64,000 nt of DNA from Cyanoderma ruficeps. Lineage: Eukaryota > Chordata > Aves > Passeriformes > Timaliidae. Shown in pieces: positions 36,900 to 51,051 of the stretch (position 1 is its first letter; every line of letters starts with the position of its first letter). The translations under genes were made by a program, and so were the position numbers. Location: the NCBI GenBank assembly GCA_008694505.1, contig VZDJ01007749.1, positions 9,352,918 to 9,416,917 of the forward strand, read 5' to 3'. A model generated the notes under the pieces. The model had not been told where the DNA came from. It ran no database searches and saw only the letters and a program-made list of their open reading frames with translations.

Positions 36900-37930
36900 C
36901 TAAACCTACTTTTTTTTAAAGGCATAGAGTCTGCATTATTTTCTCTCTTCTCTGATCGTATTTTCTCTTGTTTCTCTGCTCCTACACTTGTGCAATTGAA
37001 TATTTTTATTTTTATATTTTGGAAGAGGAGGAGAAGTGACAAAAGCTGCTCTCAGCACAGGATGTTGCTGGTACTCATCTCATTTCTATTTTTCAGTGAT
37101 TTTTTACATTTATGTTTTCTGTCTGTCACTGAGGTTTTTCAAAGAAGCTCTGACAGGTTTGTGTCCATGACTTCCCTATAAAGAATTCACAACTCTGGAT
37201 GCATATTTAAACTCCGTTATTTATCCTTATTACATTTACTACAAATCCTAGCAGTGTTATAGGATACTCATTGTAGTTATTTGGTTCTAAAATACCTTAT
37301 ATCTTGCCATCAGCCTGAAACAGATCCACAGCCTCATTCTTTCAGAAGAAACAATCTCCATTCACAGTTTTTTCTTGAAAACAAGTATGGATCAGACTAT
37401 ATAGAAAGCTGATTCATATAGACATGTGTTTATTACTTTATTCTCATTCCATTTGCCTGGCAGTGGCTGCATGTTGATTAAACTACTTGCAAAATTGCAT
37501 CAGAGTTGCTGGATCTGACTAAATCCTTGCAATGCTTCTGTTTGTTGTTTTTTGGGGGTTGTTTTTAATTTAGAAATAAATGTAGGCTACAGGAAAATTT
37601 CCATTCCCTTTCCCTTTGGCATTTCTTTCCATACAGAGAGATGCTCCTTCTGAAGGTATTTTCCAACACCAGTAGCTTTTATTTTGAGTCATGGACACCA
37701 TGTGTAATTCTCCAGTTCCTCTTTTTGGCTTGTTCTGCCAGCACTGGAGACCTCCTTGACAGAGACTGTGAAAATATTTTAATATTGTACATCTTTCTCT
37801 TTCTGGGAATTTATACAGGCAATTTGTAGAGAATGTAAAGGCATGCAGTAGATATGGGGATCGCATCTTCAACTTCTACAGATGCTGTGAGTTTCCTTAA
37901 CCTGTCAGATATTTATCTCGGATTATGCTG
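36900..37930. other. non-coding DNA, no gene recognised
   Basis: AT-rich and T-rich sequence with no recognisable gene or repeat. Open frames do not exceed 100 codons. Confidence 0.5.
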
Positions 37931-37980
37931 TCAGTGACTTTAAGTCTGAATTCAGTTTCCTCATTTCCAAAATCTGTCAA
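37915..37980 (-). mobile_element. possible MIR SINE fragment, minus strand
   Basis: The plus-strand bases around AGTGACTTTAAG and TTCAGTTTCCTCATTTCC follow the reverse complement of the MIR 3' region (an agtcacttaacctctctgagcctcagtttcctcatctg-like order). The spacing is right but identity is modest and the match is about 45 bases long. Confidence 0.4.
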
Positions 37981-37989
37981 AGAAATTAT

Positions 37990-40180
37990 AAAGCCAAAAT
38001 TCAGTTTCTGTATGCTCAATATATATAATGTTGCTGTAATTACAAATATATTGAACATATGTATTGTTGAATATACTGACAATATAGTGGCTGAATTACA
38101 CAAAAAATTATACATATATTCACATATGTAAGTACATGTATAATATTGTCATCAGCTCTTCTCCTGCATTCATTCTAATTCTTTCAGGGGCATCCATCCG
38201 ATTACACCAATAGTTTCCCATGCATTTTCTATTTTTTATCTCAGAATTTCTTTTTCTCGTGGGTAAAATAAAAAAAAAACATCTCTCCATTATTCTTCCA
38301 CCTTACACAGGCACTTTTCTTCTGTTCCTGTGTGTCACAGGCACTTTTAAAAGGCTGAAGAACAGATTTCCACCGGACCAATGTGGTAAACATATTCTGG
38401 GTTTCCTCATCCAAAAACATCCTGGGAAAAGATCCTTACTTATTTGTTCTTGTGATATCTTTCGTTTGTAATTGGGTAACACATTCATTCATAGGACAGT
38501 AAACTGGAATAAAGCCTACATTCTAATATGTTCCAAGTCTGGAACAAATAAATATACAACATCTCCCCCACACACTCTTCTGCTAGTTAGCATGTGGTAA
38601 TTAACAGTTGTTAAAATGACTAAAAATTTCAAATGTGGACATGCTCCGTGAGAAAACCTCAGTGTGATTACAGAGTGAGCCTTCTGTCAGAAGATAATAG
38701 GTATTTTTAGCAACCCCCGTCTCACTTTTGTATGAGTTTTGTCATATCCCAATCCAAAAAAAACCCTAATCAACTGTGGATTCTGGCAATCCTGGTTTTC
38801 AATCAGTCAGAACATCAGCATTTTCACATTCCAGAGGACATTCGCTTTGTTGTTTTCATCTCCATTTTACCAAGAGACACTGAAATTAAACCATTCCAGA
38901 TCCCTGTGATGAAAAGGGTCCGGAAAGGGGTCAATGGGCAGCAGAGGGAGACCAGCTGCTGAGATACTGGGGGAAGATGTTTTGGAGCAGCCATTTCCCT
39001 TTTGCCTTGTGTTGCTTGTGTAGGTTGTGGCAGGGAGAACACTTCCCTGGGGACAGGAGAGAGGATTCTTGAGTGATTTTACTTTTTTTGCATAGGTGGA
39101 AATAACTACCAAAATGCACAGGAGCAGAAGTGCAGGTTCAGATCTATGAGATAAAAGTCAAATAGCACTGGTCTGAGGCATGTCCAACCAATAATTCAGG
39201 AGTTTAGAAGACACCAAGAGAAATTTCTCCTTCCAAGTAGGTTCATTTTGGATATCATTATACAACAACCAACAAAAGGGATAAGGATGTTTTCTGCAGA
39301 GGACAGTAGTAACAAGTAAGAAAGTGCAGCAGGTTTGTGATCAGAAACTCGCTTGCTTTTATTTGATTGCCTTTAACTAAACCTGGAAATATCTGATGGA
39401 CCAACTGGCCTCACAAGGCACAGAGGCATTTCAGGTTCTTGCCCCAGCAGCCAAAGGACAGCGCAGCACTGTAGGGAAGCACAGCAGGGAAACATGGAAA
39501 GGTACTGTAAAAGTGTAAATAGATTTTTGATCAGTGAGCCTGCCCTAGCAAGGCAGCTTTTGAGACTCCATCCCAGTCTGAATGAGAGCCACTGCACCAG
39601 GACAGCAGTGGAAGGAGACTGGCAATTATCACTGGCACTTTTACAAGTGAGGAGCTTATGGGGCTCGTGTGATACCAAGTGCTCGTTGTGCACTGAGCAG
39701 TTGTTCTGGAAGCCTTGGCTTTGTTTTCGCTTAGTCCTGAGAACAAAAAAGAAATGTTGCAAGGAAAGTGCAGAATGAATCCAAAAAGAACAATGGAATT
39801 GCGCTTGATATGTTTAATTCTGAAATCAAGGTCACTTAGAAGTACTACAGCTTTTATTTGTTTTATTGGGGTTTTTTCTTAAGGATTTTTTTTTTTTTTT
39901 TGGCAACATCTTTCTTTTCATTTGACGGTTCTGTCATCCCAGAACTGTATAGGTTACTGATCCTGCCTGTATTCAAAGCTGTTATTAAGTGGAGTCTTTT
40001 AGATTTTAGAGAAATGATAATGGTTCCAAAGATGACAGAAAGTGGCAGCTGGTGACAAAAAACCCCCTTGATAAGACGACAACAGTAAATCAAACTACTG
40101 CCACTTTTTCGTTTCATGTTTGTTAATACCACCTCGCCTTTTGAAGTTTAAAGCAAGGTTCAAAAGAGCCAGGTGCTGAA
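37990..40180. other. non-coding DNA, no gene recognised
   Basis: AT-rich sequence with a T run at 39,886-39,901. The frames at 39,373-39,762 minus (129 codons) and 39,494-39,778 plus overlap and resemble nothing known. A short CACAGGCACTTTT direct repeat lies near 38,306 and 38,336. Confidence 0.5.
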
Positions 40181-40189
40181 TCATAATAT

Positions 40190-40560
40190 TAAAGCAAGTA
40201 AGGAGCTCCATGAAAGAGAGGAGATCTGAGAGGGGAAAGCAACAAACACGGCTTTCAACTGCCTTTTGTCGGCCTTTCTGCAGATGTCACCAGTTGTTAT
40301 CCCCAGCAGAGGCTTCAAGCTTGTAGCAGTGCCTCTGGCTGATTCCAACTCAACGTTTCAAGTGTCAATCAAAAAGGAAGGACGCAGCTTAGGTCCTGGT
40401 CATTGTCCTGTGAAAAGAGCCAAGCATTTAACATTGATTTAGCTCCCTCAATATACAAAGATAGAGCCAGCTTTGTGCAGCAAAAGGGCCTTTGGCAAGG
40501 TTGCTTGTAGAGCAATTCCATCGCATCCGATGCTCCTTGGTTTAGCTGTCACACTGCAGT
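40190..40560. promoter_or_regulatory. candidate conserved non-coding block
   Basis: Complex, repeat-free sequence with several CpGs. It has a TCAATCA motif near 40,367 and a CCTTTGGCAAGG near-palindrome around 40,490. Few open frames cross it. The texture resembles conserved enhancer DNA. This is inference only. Confidence 0.25.
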
Positions 40561-40599
40561 GTCTGGAGTCCTATGAAAAGTTATTCAGGAATGAGTGAG

Positions 40600-43500
40600 C
40601 AAATTAAAAAGAAATAACATGCTCTCCTAAATAGAAATGCAAGCTATAGAAAGTGCTTTCAGCATCATATAGCCCTGAAAAGCATTTTTAATAAAAGTAT
40701 TTTGTGCTTTTAAATGCCTTTTAACAAGGAGAATAAGATGTTTTAGGACAACGGGAGGCCCTTGTGAAACCCATCTCCATTGGACTGGATTAGCAATTGT
40801 ACCCACAGTGTCTTGACCAAGTACTTGCTTATTTTGCTTTTCCTTTTGAAGGCACTTACCTTCACTACCATCCATCCACACACAGCATTATGCTTCCAGA
40901 AAGGGGTAAAAAATGCCCCCAAACCCAGTGATGACAAAAAGGCCCTGCCTGAATGCCACAGATGCCCCCGACTCTGACCTTCCCATCCTTTCTCATGTCA
41001 AGTCCTGCCTGCCCCTCATATTTCTCTTGAGAACACCTTGGCAATTATTTCTTTCTCAGGCACTGCTCTCCCCACCAGCTCTCACAGGCACCACAAACAA
41101 GCCCCACTGGTCACACAGCACAGTCATGGAAATCACAAGTCAGTTGGTGGCCACACTTGGACCATTTTGGCAGAACTCTGGTGGGAATTAAGTTCTCACA
41201 AATGTGGTAGAAACCCCGTCTTTGTCCTTAAAAAACAAAATAAAACTGGGTGAAACACAAATAAAGTATTCCTGTTGTTTTAAGCAAAGTGAACACAGAT
41301 ACCCTTTGTACCTGGAAGTAATGTTAAATTTGTGAGGAAAAAAATTACTGTAACGGTGCTTGCAAGTGTGGTTCTTCTTTATGGGGTTTCCAGTATCTTT
41401 CCATTCAAGTTTAGTGCACCAGGCTGAGCAACAGGCTGACCTGATATCACAGAGTCAAGAATCTGGGTCCAACAAAATTCTTGGGCATGCAGCCAGCTTC
41501 AATGAGGAGAGAAAAGAAGTTTAAAGATGGGGGAAATATTCCCTTTTTGCAAGGTCAGTATTACTACTAATTTCTGACTTGCACAATTAATATTTTTCAC
41601 CACTATTCTCATCCTTTCCTGTGCAGAAATACAGATTAAAAAACCTTGAAAATTCTCATAAGAAATTGAACATTTCAGTAACATGATGGCAATAGTTTTT
41701 CAGAAGCTTGTTTCCCCTCTTAAAGGCAGCTTTCTGGTAATACCTTCCCAAGCCAAAACCACACCAACCAGTCATACTTCTCAGCTGCAGGGAAACAGCA
41801 TACCCCTGAAACCAGCCATGCATGGTGGTGGTTTTCCTGAATGTGGGACTGGGTTATCCCTGATGAAGGAGCCTCATTCCTGCAGATTGCTCATGCAGCT
41901 TGTGTTATCTGCAGCTTAGAAATACTCTAGCAGAGGATCTCATAGGATTGGGTGTATTTTTAAATCCCTGTATCATTACGGACATGCTCATTTCTGCATT
42001 CCTCTAAAGGTATTTCCACCAGTCCTCCTAGCTGACACTAAGAAAGTGTCACTCTCTTAGTTCAGGGACGCTTGCACTTCTCTAAACTTTCACTGGGATT
42101 TTTAAACACCTTTAATTTGATCTAAATTGCATCCTTTTCTTTTGCACTCACTTTCTGTCACTTGCTCACAGAAAATGTGCTGGTGGAATTTCTTCCTGGC
42201 TCCCTGAGTCTGCCCAGCAGCATGAGCTGCATCAGGTGTCCACCTGACACAATTTGTCCTTCTCCCAAACATTAAGAAAAGGAGGAGATAGACAGGGTCA
42301 ATGAAAAATCAGAGACTACAAATCACCAATGAAAAAGAAAGCTCAAATTTTGCTTGCATTTTTCTAAAAGGCAACAACTTGTTGAACAGTTTTGAGCTCC
42401 TAGTGAACAGGGACACAACAACAGTAATAATTTAGAGAGACCATTTTGTTGGGGCCTTTAGAACTTGTTTGGAAAAAGGTTCCAGGAAAAAGGAATCACA
42501 TGAAAGCAAATATGGAAGCAGGTGCACATGGACATGTGTCTATGTTTGTGCATGTGAGAGGGAGAGCAAAACAAAGGGAAAAACAAGCATTACAAAGCAA
42601 AGCTAAGAAACTGAGGGCTTCAGTCACCCTAATAAAACCCACTAAAGGTCAAATTTGTTTACCAGCTTGTCAATATAAGAAATGCACAGTTAAGGTGTAG
42701 AGACAGTTTTACCATTTCATCACAGTAAAATAATGAGGAGAAAAACAACCATTTAAAAATGAAGCAAACATCAGCTTGATCAAAGTTTCGGTCAATGATC
42801 ACCAAAATGTATCACTCACACTGCAGGGTGATGCAGCAAGGGAAACAGAGCACAGTTATCATTTGTGATCTTGGTGGGCTTATCCATGCAGGATAACTTT
42901 TTATCCTTTGCAGTCCCTGGTTTCCCGTGTGTGCCTCTCATTGTGCTTTTCCCGTGTGCTCTTCCTTCCTTCCTGGGCCAAATTCAGGCTTAGTTTAAGC
43001 AAATACACCTTCCCTGAATGTGCCAGATAGGCCTGGCCTGCATAAGGACAAGATCTGATGGACCACAGATGGTGAGTGGCTAGTGAAGGCCCGGTGATAT
43101 ACTTTCAAAAACACCTTTGTTTAACCATTTGTGACCCTCTGAAAACCAAAACATCTCTCCAACATCTTTGCTGCCTTGTTTGCTCTTCCCCCATGTTACC
43201 AAGCTTTTATTTCACTCCCCACCCACAATAGCTCATTTCTGTTGGGCCTCCTCAACCCGTTCACTCCGAGCCCTCCTGCTCTTGATGTGGACACATTTTA
43301 AGGATCATGTACGTGAGTCATTCATTCTCCTCGGAGGTCAAAACAAAACAAGTGACAGGAGTAATTTTCTATGAGCAAGTAGACATAAGTGCCTTGCAAA
43401 CCAGTTTCAAAACTTCTGGAACAGCAGTGCCACACACCATTTCCTGGGAGGTCATGAGCTAATGCATTTGCATTCTTCAGTATTGTGAGTGTAATGTTTC

Positions 43501-44480
43501 TGGTTGCCATTGTATTCCTTGGAAATAATGGCTTCTGGTCATGCAAACAGACTATATTCCCAGCATCTTCACTAATGCAGGAACTATTGTGCATCCAGAT
43601 GCTCCTGCCTTATGTAGAGTACTGCCTTACTCCATGCAGAGTAGCAGCCTAAGTGTTTTATTTGAAAAAAAATGCCCCAGTCCTGGGAGTATACAAATTA
43701 ATAAATAATTTTGTTTATATAAGAATATATTTTTTTATTATAATCAAGCAGTATCATCTTGCTTAAGTGCCTGTTATTACAGGCTAAGGGCTATGGCACA
43801 AAGGAATTTAGTTTATTTTTATTTTAGACAGTGGAACTCTGTATTTGCACTGTTTCTTTATTAGCAAAACCTCAGTGTATATTGTCTACAGAGAGCACTT
43901 TCATTCTTCTTTCCCACTCCTTAAACCCCTTTTCGATCCAGTGATTTTCATACATCTTCACTGATGGCAGATTCCAAAATCTAAATTACAGGCATTGCCC
44001 TCTTTTTCATTTCTCAGGCAACAGGTTTTTGATGATGTCTCCAGCCAAAATTTTCCAGAGTTGGTGGGACTACAGGAAATATCAGTGCCTCTAATAACAA
44101 TTATTTTCAGTGCCTCTAACTAAAATTATGTCTCAAATCTGAATGTTGTTTTCAGGGCTACCAGAAGTCGTCAATTCCAAACTGAACCATCTTTGTAATT
44201 AAAAATGTAAGTGTTCCAAAATTAATAGCCAAAGCTGGAGGGTCTGTGCCACGATGGACTCTTCTGATCACTATGCCCACTTACTAAATGTGTCTCATGG
44301 CAGAGCTGTTTCTAAAAGCAAGGAGCCTCCAGCTTCAGGCACCTGGTCTAATTCAATATCCAGACCAAAAATTAAAGAAAACAGGCAAGTATGAAAAGCT
44401 TTTCTAAATATACAAGTGAATAAAAGTTGCATTTTTAAGATATTCACAGATATGCCGAGGGAAAGCTTCAGGAAGAGCAC
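40600..44480. other. non-coding DNA, no gene recognised
   Basis: No gene recognised. A GGGCCAAATTCA block at 42,975 may be the edge of a MITE relic. A 25-base tandem duplication (TCAGTGCCTCTAA at 44,082 and 44,107) lies near the end. Open frames do not exceed 95 codons. Confidence 0.5.
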
Positions 44481-44489
44481 AGGGCGCTC

Positions 44490-44790
44490 ACTAACATTTG
44501 ACGTGCAATTAAGGCTGTAACTGAGACAAGAAGTCTGTCACAGAAAAGTGTATGCATGCATAATCTAAGTATTACATACATGAAGAAAGCAATGCACATG
44601 TGCTTGCAGATCAGATGTTAATGCTGCTTTTTAAAAATATTGATCAAGAAAAATAAAGTTGGCAATTAGCATGTGTCATTAATGTATCAAAATACTTTCT
44701 ATTTAAAGCAGCACTAAGCATTAAATGTACCATAAACATAACTATTGTATCCTTTAATCAGCTTGATTTTGGCCCTCCCCACCTTTTTTA
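44490..44790. promoter_or_regulatory. candidate conserved non-coding block
   Basis: About 300 bases of complex AT-rich DNA with homeodomain-type cores (GCAATTAAGG near 44,505, GGCAATTAGC near 44,661, TCATTAATG near 44,677) and no simple repeat. It may be an enhancer. Comparative alignment is the deciding test. Confidence 0.3.
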
Positions 44791-44799
44791 TTTTCATTC

Positions 44800-47700
44800 A
44801 AGTTGGTGATAGTCAAAGTTTTTCTGCTTGTGGAGCTGCTGCAAGGTGATAAAGACTACAGTGCGCTGGGATATGTGTAACACTGTGACAGACACATCTG
44901 CAAAACCGCAAACTAGCTCAAACACTGACATCACCACTTCAGTTCAGCTGAGGATCTGGCCCCTACTGTGTTTATTATTAGATGGAATGGACGAGAATAT
45001 ATTCATTCTATGCTGAACTTTTTGATGGCCTTGCTCTTTCTTCCTTTCTTTCCATTTCTCATACCCCATCCAAAATTTGTGCTGCAGAAATTCAATGTCC
45101 CTGTTGCTTTCTTTCACTTGAATCTTAATTGCACAGCCAACCAGATTTCATCATGGCTTATATGCTCTTCCACTTGCTATCTGTAATCACTGTCATTGTG
45201 AAACTCAAAGCTAAGTCAAGAATTGTTGCCTTTTTATGGCTTCCTCTTTTATATATGTTGTGTTGGAGAGCGGTCGTTACCGCTTTTTTGTCATTATTTC
45301 TGGGCTTCACTCCATTAGCTACTGAACAGGCCTTCTCTCATTGCTTTCCTTCAGTAAATACTGTAACATTCAGCTTCCTTTCAGCCTTGTGCTTTTAAAG
45401 AAAATCTTTGTACAATTAAAGATATGAAATTGCTAAATACAAGGCTGCATTCATTGTTCTCCCTTTTTAAAGGTTTAATCACACTTAATGGCTCTCTTGA
45501 AAACTTGAATTTTCCATGTGGATGGTTTTACCCCACTGAAAGAGTTTGCTAATATACTTTTCAAGTGTTTTCTCCTTAAATGAGCTATTCAAGGAGTTTT
45601 GTGCAGAATAAGATTGAGGAAGGATATATCCAGAAACAATTATGGAAAGTGTCCAGGACTATCTTTTTATCCATTGGTGGAGATTGATGACCTCAAGCAG
45701 CAGCCAGAAATAGAAAAAAGAAAATACAGTCCTGTCCTGGTGTGGAGGAAACATCTGGAAATATCCCGTGTTCCTCCTTTTGGACCACCCTCAGAGCAAC
45801 TGTTGCTCCATATTGAACCCTCCCAAGATGCAGCCCCTGAGTGCCACGTGATGAGGACTGAACATGGTGAGAACTAGGATGAGTATATATCTCAAAGAGG
45901 TGGCAACTTTGGTCCTGCATGTCTCAATCCAACTCTAACCACCAGCACATTCTCTGAGAGCACCTCTCTGAAGTTCTGGGAGCTGCAGTGCTTCCTGCTG
46001 TGGGCTGGAGAGTTGTTGATACCAAGAGGGCAAGTGCACATCTTTACTCAGTCCTTGGCAATCAATTTTCTGACTGTGACTGACCAGCCAAACGCATGCA
46101 GCCACCCCTACAGGTTGGACATCGGTGCGCTGTTTGACTTTGAAGTCTTGCCATGGCTGTTTATCACATCTAGGAATGGAGCCATGAGCTCTGGAAAGTT
46201 CTAAACATATCAATCCATTTACTCAGAGGCACAAATTCCTTTAGCTTGTCCAGTGCTTCTGTCTTGACAGTCAAAGCCATTCAGGGTATTGGACTTTGCT
46301 TCCTGAGATATCACATCTCCTTCCACCAACATGACCTCCCATGACATTTGACTGGAACAATCTGGACTGTGAACTAACAGGGAAAGTTTGTGAGCTTGTG
46401 CAATGAAATTCTCTCAGCTCCTGGAGCTAGACTCCATTATTTGCTTTTATGCTTTCTGATAGTCTTTGATCTCAATATATTCAGAAATAAATGTTCATTT
46501 CTTTTTGGTAGACTTGTCCTTCTCAAAAGGTTTAAAACAAACATGGAGATTCCCAGTGCCATTCACTTACGCACAAGACCTTAAAGAAACCAAGGGCAAA
46601 CCTTACGGGAAATCTTACAAACTACATGAGAAGTAGGGAGGCAGAGAACAAAATAATCTCTGCTATTTTATTTATATTTCTAAATAATTGGCAGCCACTC
46701 AGCTACTTTGGTAATGGGGTCCATATAAGTAGGTAGGTACAGGTCTAGTCAGATGAAGATTATAAATTAAATGTAGTAGCAGTAATATTTCATCTGTCTG
46801 TCTCAGAGCTGATACCACAACATAAATCCTGAGATACTTTAGATTATATATATGTGATATGCCAATCTTCACTTAAATATTTTGGGGCTGCACCCAATAA
46901 AGTTAATGGAAGTAGGATCAGCAATTGCTCCCATGCCGTCAGTGAGTCTTCACATCCCATCAAGCAATTCCTGTGTTGTATGTATTACGTTGATACAAAA
47001 GCCTCATTCTACTCATCTCAAAGTCAGCAGGCTTTGTTTGATCAGTGGGAGCCCCGGTAGGGTATTAGTGCTTTAAACTGAAGCTCCCAGGCTGGATTCC
47101 CGTGGCTCAGAGCCACTCAACCTCATTGCAAGCGCTCTGTCCTTACTGTAGTGGTGTAAGAGCACTCAGCTCTCGAGAGCTTTTTGCCTGGGGGGACCGA
47201 GGGACACACACAATTTTACATCATCTTTCTGCTCCCCTTGCAGCAGTTCCACTCTGGAGCCCTTTCAGGCCCTGCCTGATCAGGAGTTATCAACATCTTT
47301 GGGGCAGCCATGCACTGGGCCAAGTTGAAAGCAGCAGGGTGTGCAGCGCGGAGCAGCTGCACTCACTGGGCAGCAGGAGGGGCAGCAAGGACACCCCACC
47401 ACCACCAGTGGTTACAGCCACTGTACACAGTCATTTTAAACAAAGCAGTTTCACTTCCCTCTCAGGATTTGCTTAGATTAGGAATGGGATTGCCTAGCAG
47501 CAGGAATGCTGACAGAGCACCGGAGAAGCTTCCCAGACAGGACAGACACTTAAGGCAAGGGTCTGTATGATCACTGACTGCTGACGGCTCAGTTTATCTA
47601 AAAGCCCTCTTGCTGTTGATGAAGTTTAATTTTCAGTTCAGGTATTTGAATTACCACTGCCCATGAATTCCGAAACTTGCCGGTGATATGAACCTGAAGA

Positions 47701-50680
47701 GTAAATGCTGCACACCCCTCTATCACTTCTGGATTTGCTACATACAAATAAACAGAGACAGGATCAGGTGATATACATAACCAGAGCACGGGTTCTGCAT
47801 TTATGAAGAACAATTCACAGAAGGTCCTTATTCAAAATTATGGCAAATACAAACCAGCGTTTTTTTATTGTCAACTGTTTGAATAGGAAAAAGAGAAACA
47901 CAGGCTTTAGAGGATTCATTGGGACCCACATTCTGCTATTTTTGCATATCACCTGGTACCTGAAGTGGTCCTATCTGGTCACTGGCACTGCCCACAGAAA
48001 TCCCAGCACACCCTGAAGCATGCGCCCCACTTCCACTCAAGCCAAGAATGTGCTTTGGAAGAACAGTCATTTTGAGCATTATGCTAGAGCCAGCTGCCAG
48101 ATTTGCAGTGGAGAAGTAAATCAGTACTCAAGGTGAGAAGCAGAACCCAGGTCTGTGACTTTTCCCTCAGAGAGAGTTAACCAGTACAATACATCTTCAG
48201 GTTTCTCACAAAGGCAGTTCCCAATTCATCTTGAAGCGGGCATCATCAAACAATGCCTCGTCTCGTTTTCTGGTTCCAGTTTACTTGTAAGCATTGCACT
48301 GGAAAATACTCAGTCCTTTAGCGCCTCAAACCCACTGGGAACGTCACGTGAGGACGTCTTTAAAAGCCATGTGATGTTCTTTCAGTTTGTTTTCTTAAAC
48401 ACAGAGTGTCTCCAAAGTTACTGATTAATTTCACACAGCACAAGGAGAACTATTGATTTCCCATGTCTGCTTCTGACCCTTTAAGATATAAAAATGCAAA
48501 TGCATTGCTTAAAGAGAATATTTATTTATTCCTTGTACCTGCTGCACAAAAGGACCTTCAACACAAAAAGCAGCTTTTGCTGGATTGTTTTAATAAATGC
48601 AGAATACTTGGTATTTCACTGAAACAATATGCTAACATACCCATTTCTGATCTATTTCTCATATCAGACTCCCCCTTTTCTGCTCTATACTCCATGGCTC
48701 TCCCACACTGCCACAGCACACACAGAGTGGTGGACCTGCAACTTTGCTGGCAATGTTTATTTTCAAAAGACAAATATTGTGCCAGTGTTAACTTCAATTA
48801 GGAGACTTATTTGACAATCTGACTACTCCATCTGATGCCTCAAGGGCAAATTTCAGCACTTTATGAAAGATGTTGGCCAAAGACCGATCTATATGAATAA
48901 AATATAGGGGAGAGAAGTTTTAATGAACACTCGAAAACAAAACTATCAAGAATTAATTGCAAATATTTACATGCAAATAAAGGGGTTGGTTTATATCTGT
49001 GAAGGCTGGCGCATTCAGAAAGAAAGCTGCCACTCCATCCTTTAACTCGCCCTGCTGTGCCTCTGTATTGCAGGCGTCTCTGGTGGAGTATAATCGATAC
49101 CATAGGAGGGGCAATGTGCAGCCCCTATGGGATATGGATCCTGCAATCCCATGGCAAGGCACTCTGCCCACCAGGAACCACACAGGGGGGCTTCACCTCA
49201 CCACATCTCCATGGATTTGCTCTGTATTTTACCATTTTTACTTACATCCACACATCAGACAGGTTTTTTTGTACTGTGTTTTGATTACTTAACAGTGCTT
49301 TATTTGCAGATTATTTCTAGAGCATGTAAAAGGCTCCTGTGCTGTTCTGTGAAAAGCTGTTCCCATCGGGCAGAAAGTCACCTGTGGCAGAGAGCCTGCA
49401 CAAGGCCCCGCAAAGCTCAGGAGCACAAAGGCAGCTACACCTGCCCCCCTTGCAGCTCTCCTTCAGCTGAAGCTCCAGGTGCCTTCAGTGGGAGGTTTGC
49501 CTGAGTGCAGACTGTGCTGTCTGCTCCTCACTGCTGCTGCAGGGCACTGGGGAAAAGGGCTGGCACATCACAAGGAAAAAGGTCTTCAAAACTGCTTCTA
49601 CAGCCCCACTCCGGTGCTAACAACAGGGATTGTCCCCACTCCTCTGGAAACCTGGAGCTGGCATTTGGCATCCCTGCTAGGGGAAAACCATGAAAGTGGA
49701 GGCATTTTCTAGTCCAATCTACCATCCTGCAGCTGGAAGGAAGGGCACTGTCTTCAGTACAGACTTGAAGACATCACAGAGAGAAACCTACACAGGACAA
49801 TGTGTCCTGACTATCTGCAGCTTCTCATCTCACAGCCCTATGAAAGGTGTGCTCAGGTCATGCACTGAGACTCTCCAACATCACTGGCATTGGGGCAACT
49901 CTGCCCCAAAATCCATAGATATGGATGCCACAGGCAGGATCACTGGCCTGTTTACCACCCAGACAACTGCCCCCCAACAGCAGGCAGATAAAACAGAGAC
50001 AAAGGTGACATTGTAGCACAACTCTGAGTGAAAAATTGTTTCCCCCCCCCCCCAGTTGTCTGATATGCTGCTGCTGAAAAGGTTTCTGTTCCAATGAGGC
50101 CACAAAAGCTGGAATGGTTTTCTGAACCAGTTTGGTTGTAATTGTGAGCAGGGAATTATTCACACGAGAGTTCAGGCGTGTGTAAATTATTCACAGGAGA
50201 CATAACCTTGCTGTGTAAGTCTTAATTATCATCTCTAGTAGTTTATAGGAAAGATACTACCCCTCATAGCTCCTTTAAGATCAAATAAATACCCTTGGCC
50301 TGATCCCTAGATGATGGGACCCTGCACATTGGTTCCCAGGCAGTTTCTATTTGTATTTGACTGTTCACCCACCCTTATTTCACAGCCAGGCACACGAGCA
50401 GTTTTTTTCTATAGACTTTAATCCAAAGGTCTCTCGAACTACGGCAGCTAGGAATGTTCTCTTGGAATGACTTTCTGGGGGAAAAAAAACCATGACTTTT
50501 ATAAAATCGGGATATCTTTTATGGGAAAATTTCAATTTTGCCAGAAATTTCTGATTTGCTATTAGGAAAAATCAAACTGATGCCTCCACGGCTGCTTGGC
50601 TGGAAGGCTCCTGTCGATTTTGTTGTCGTCTGCAGGGAGAGAGCAAAATTGACAATAGTCTTCCAGGCAGGCAGCTGGGG
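44800..50680. other. non-coding DNA, no gene recognised
   Basis: Six kilobases with no gene or repeat I can name. The open frames at 47,102-47,476 (124 codons) and 49,127-49,504 (125 codons) lie in GC-richer DNA with other frames overlapping. A C run lies at 50,042-50,053. A small interrupted hairpin (CCATAG and GGGC pairing with GCCC and CTATGG) lies at about 49,100-49,131. Confidence 0.5.
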
Positions 50681-50684
50681 AGAT

Positions 50685-50885
50685 GCAGCAGGTCTGGAAG
50701 AGGGAGGAGGGGAGGTTGAGTGCCCTGGCGCTCTGCCGGCCCTGCAGCCCAGCTGCCTCCCCAGCAGCCAGGCTAGGGGGAAGGCGAGGAGAAGGAGGAG
50801 GAGGAGGAGAGGCAGGCATGGGGTGGCCAGCCTGCAGCAGCCTGCCGATGAGGCTCCCACCGCTCTCCCTTTTTGCCAGGCAGCT
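50685..50885. other. GC-rich patch with GGA-repeat polypurine tract
   Basis: Locally GC-rich DNA. 50,776-50,816 is almost pure purine with GGA/GGC units, which can form triplex or quadruplex structures. Several frames stay open on both strands across it (up to 192 codons plus, 123 codons minus), but the longest runs straight through the assembly gap. The predicted proteins are low-complexity Arg, Gly, Glu and Leu, and no motif is visible. It could be the edge of a promoter-associated GC patch, though CpG is only moderately enriched. Confidence 0.45.
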
Positions 50886-50959
50886 GGCAAGCCCCAAGAA
50901 ATTCCAGTTTGCTTCCCCTGGAAGAGATTTTTCTTTTTTGTTGGTTTGTGGTGTTTTTT

Positions 50960-50973
50960 NNNNNNNNNNNNNN
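50960..50973. other. assembly gap (14 N)
   Basis: Fourteen Ns sit between two T runs, so the gap is probably a collapsed or unresolved T homopolymer. Open frames crossing it cannot be trusted. Confidence 0.97.
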
Positions 50974-51051
50974 TTTTTTTTTTCTGGAGAGCATTTACTA
51001 GGAAAAAAAAAGAAAGCTTAAAAACAAAATTTAAAATCTCACAGTTTAAGC

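Noticed and set aside
38850..38892. Possible further MIR fragment (ATCTCCATTTTACCAAGAGA)
   Set aside because: Matches only one short common block, which is not enough to separate from chance.
46885..46935. CCCAATAAAGTTAATGGAAG resembling the centre of another palindromic repeat
   Set aside because: Single short imperfect match without paired arms.
49100..49131. Possible microRNA-like hairpin
   Set aside because: The stem is only about ten pairs with a bulge, far too short for a pre-miRNA.
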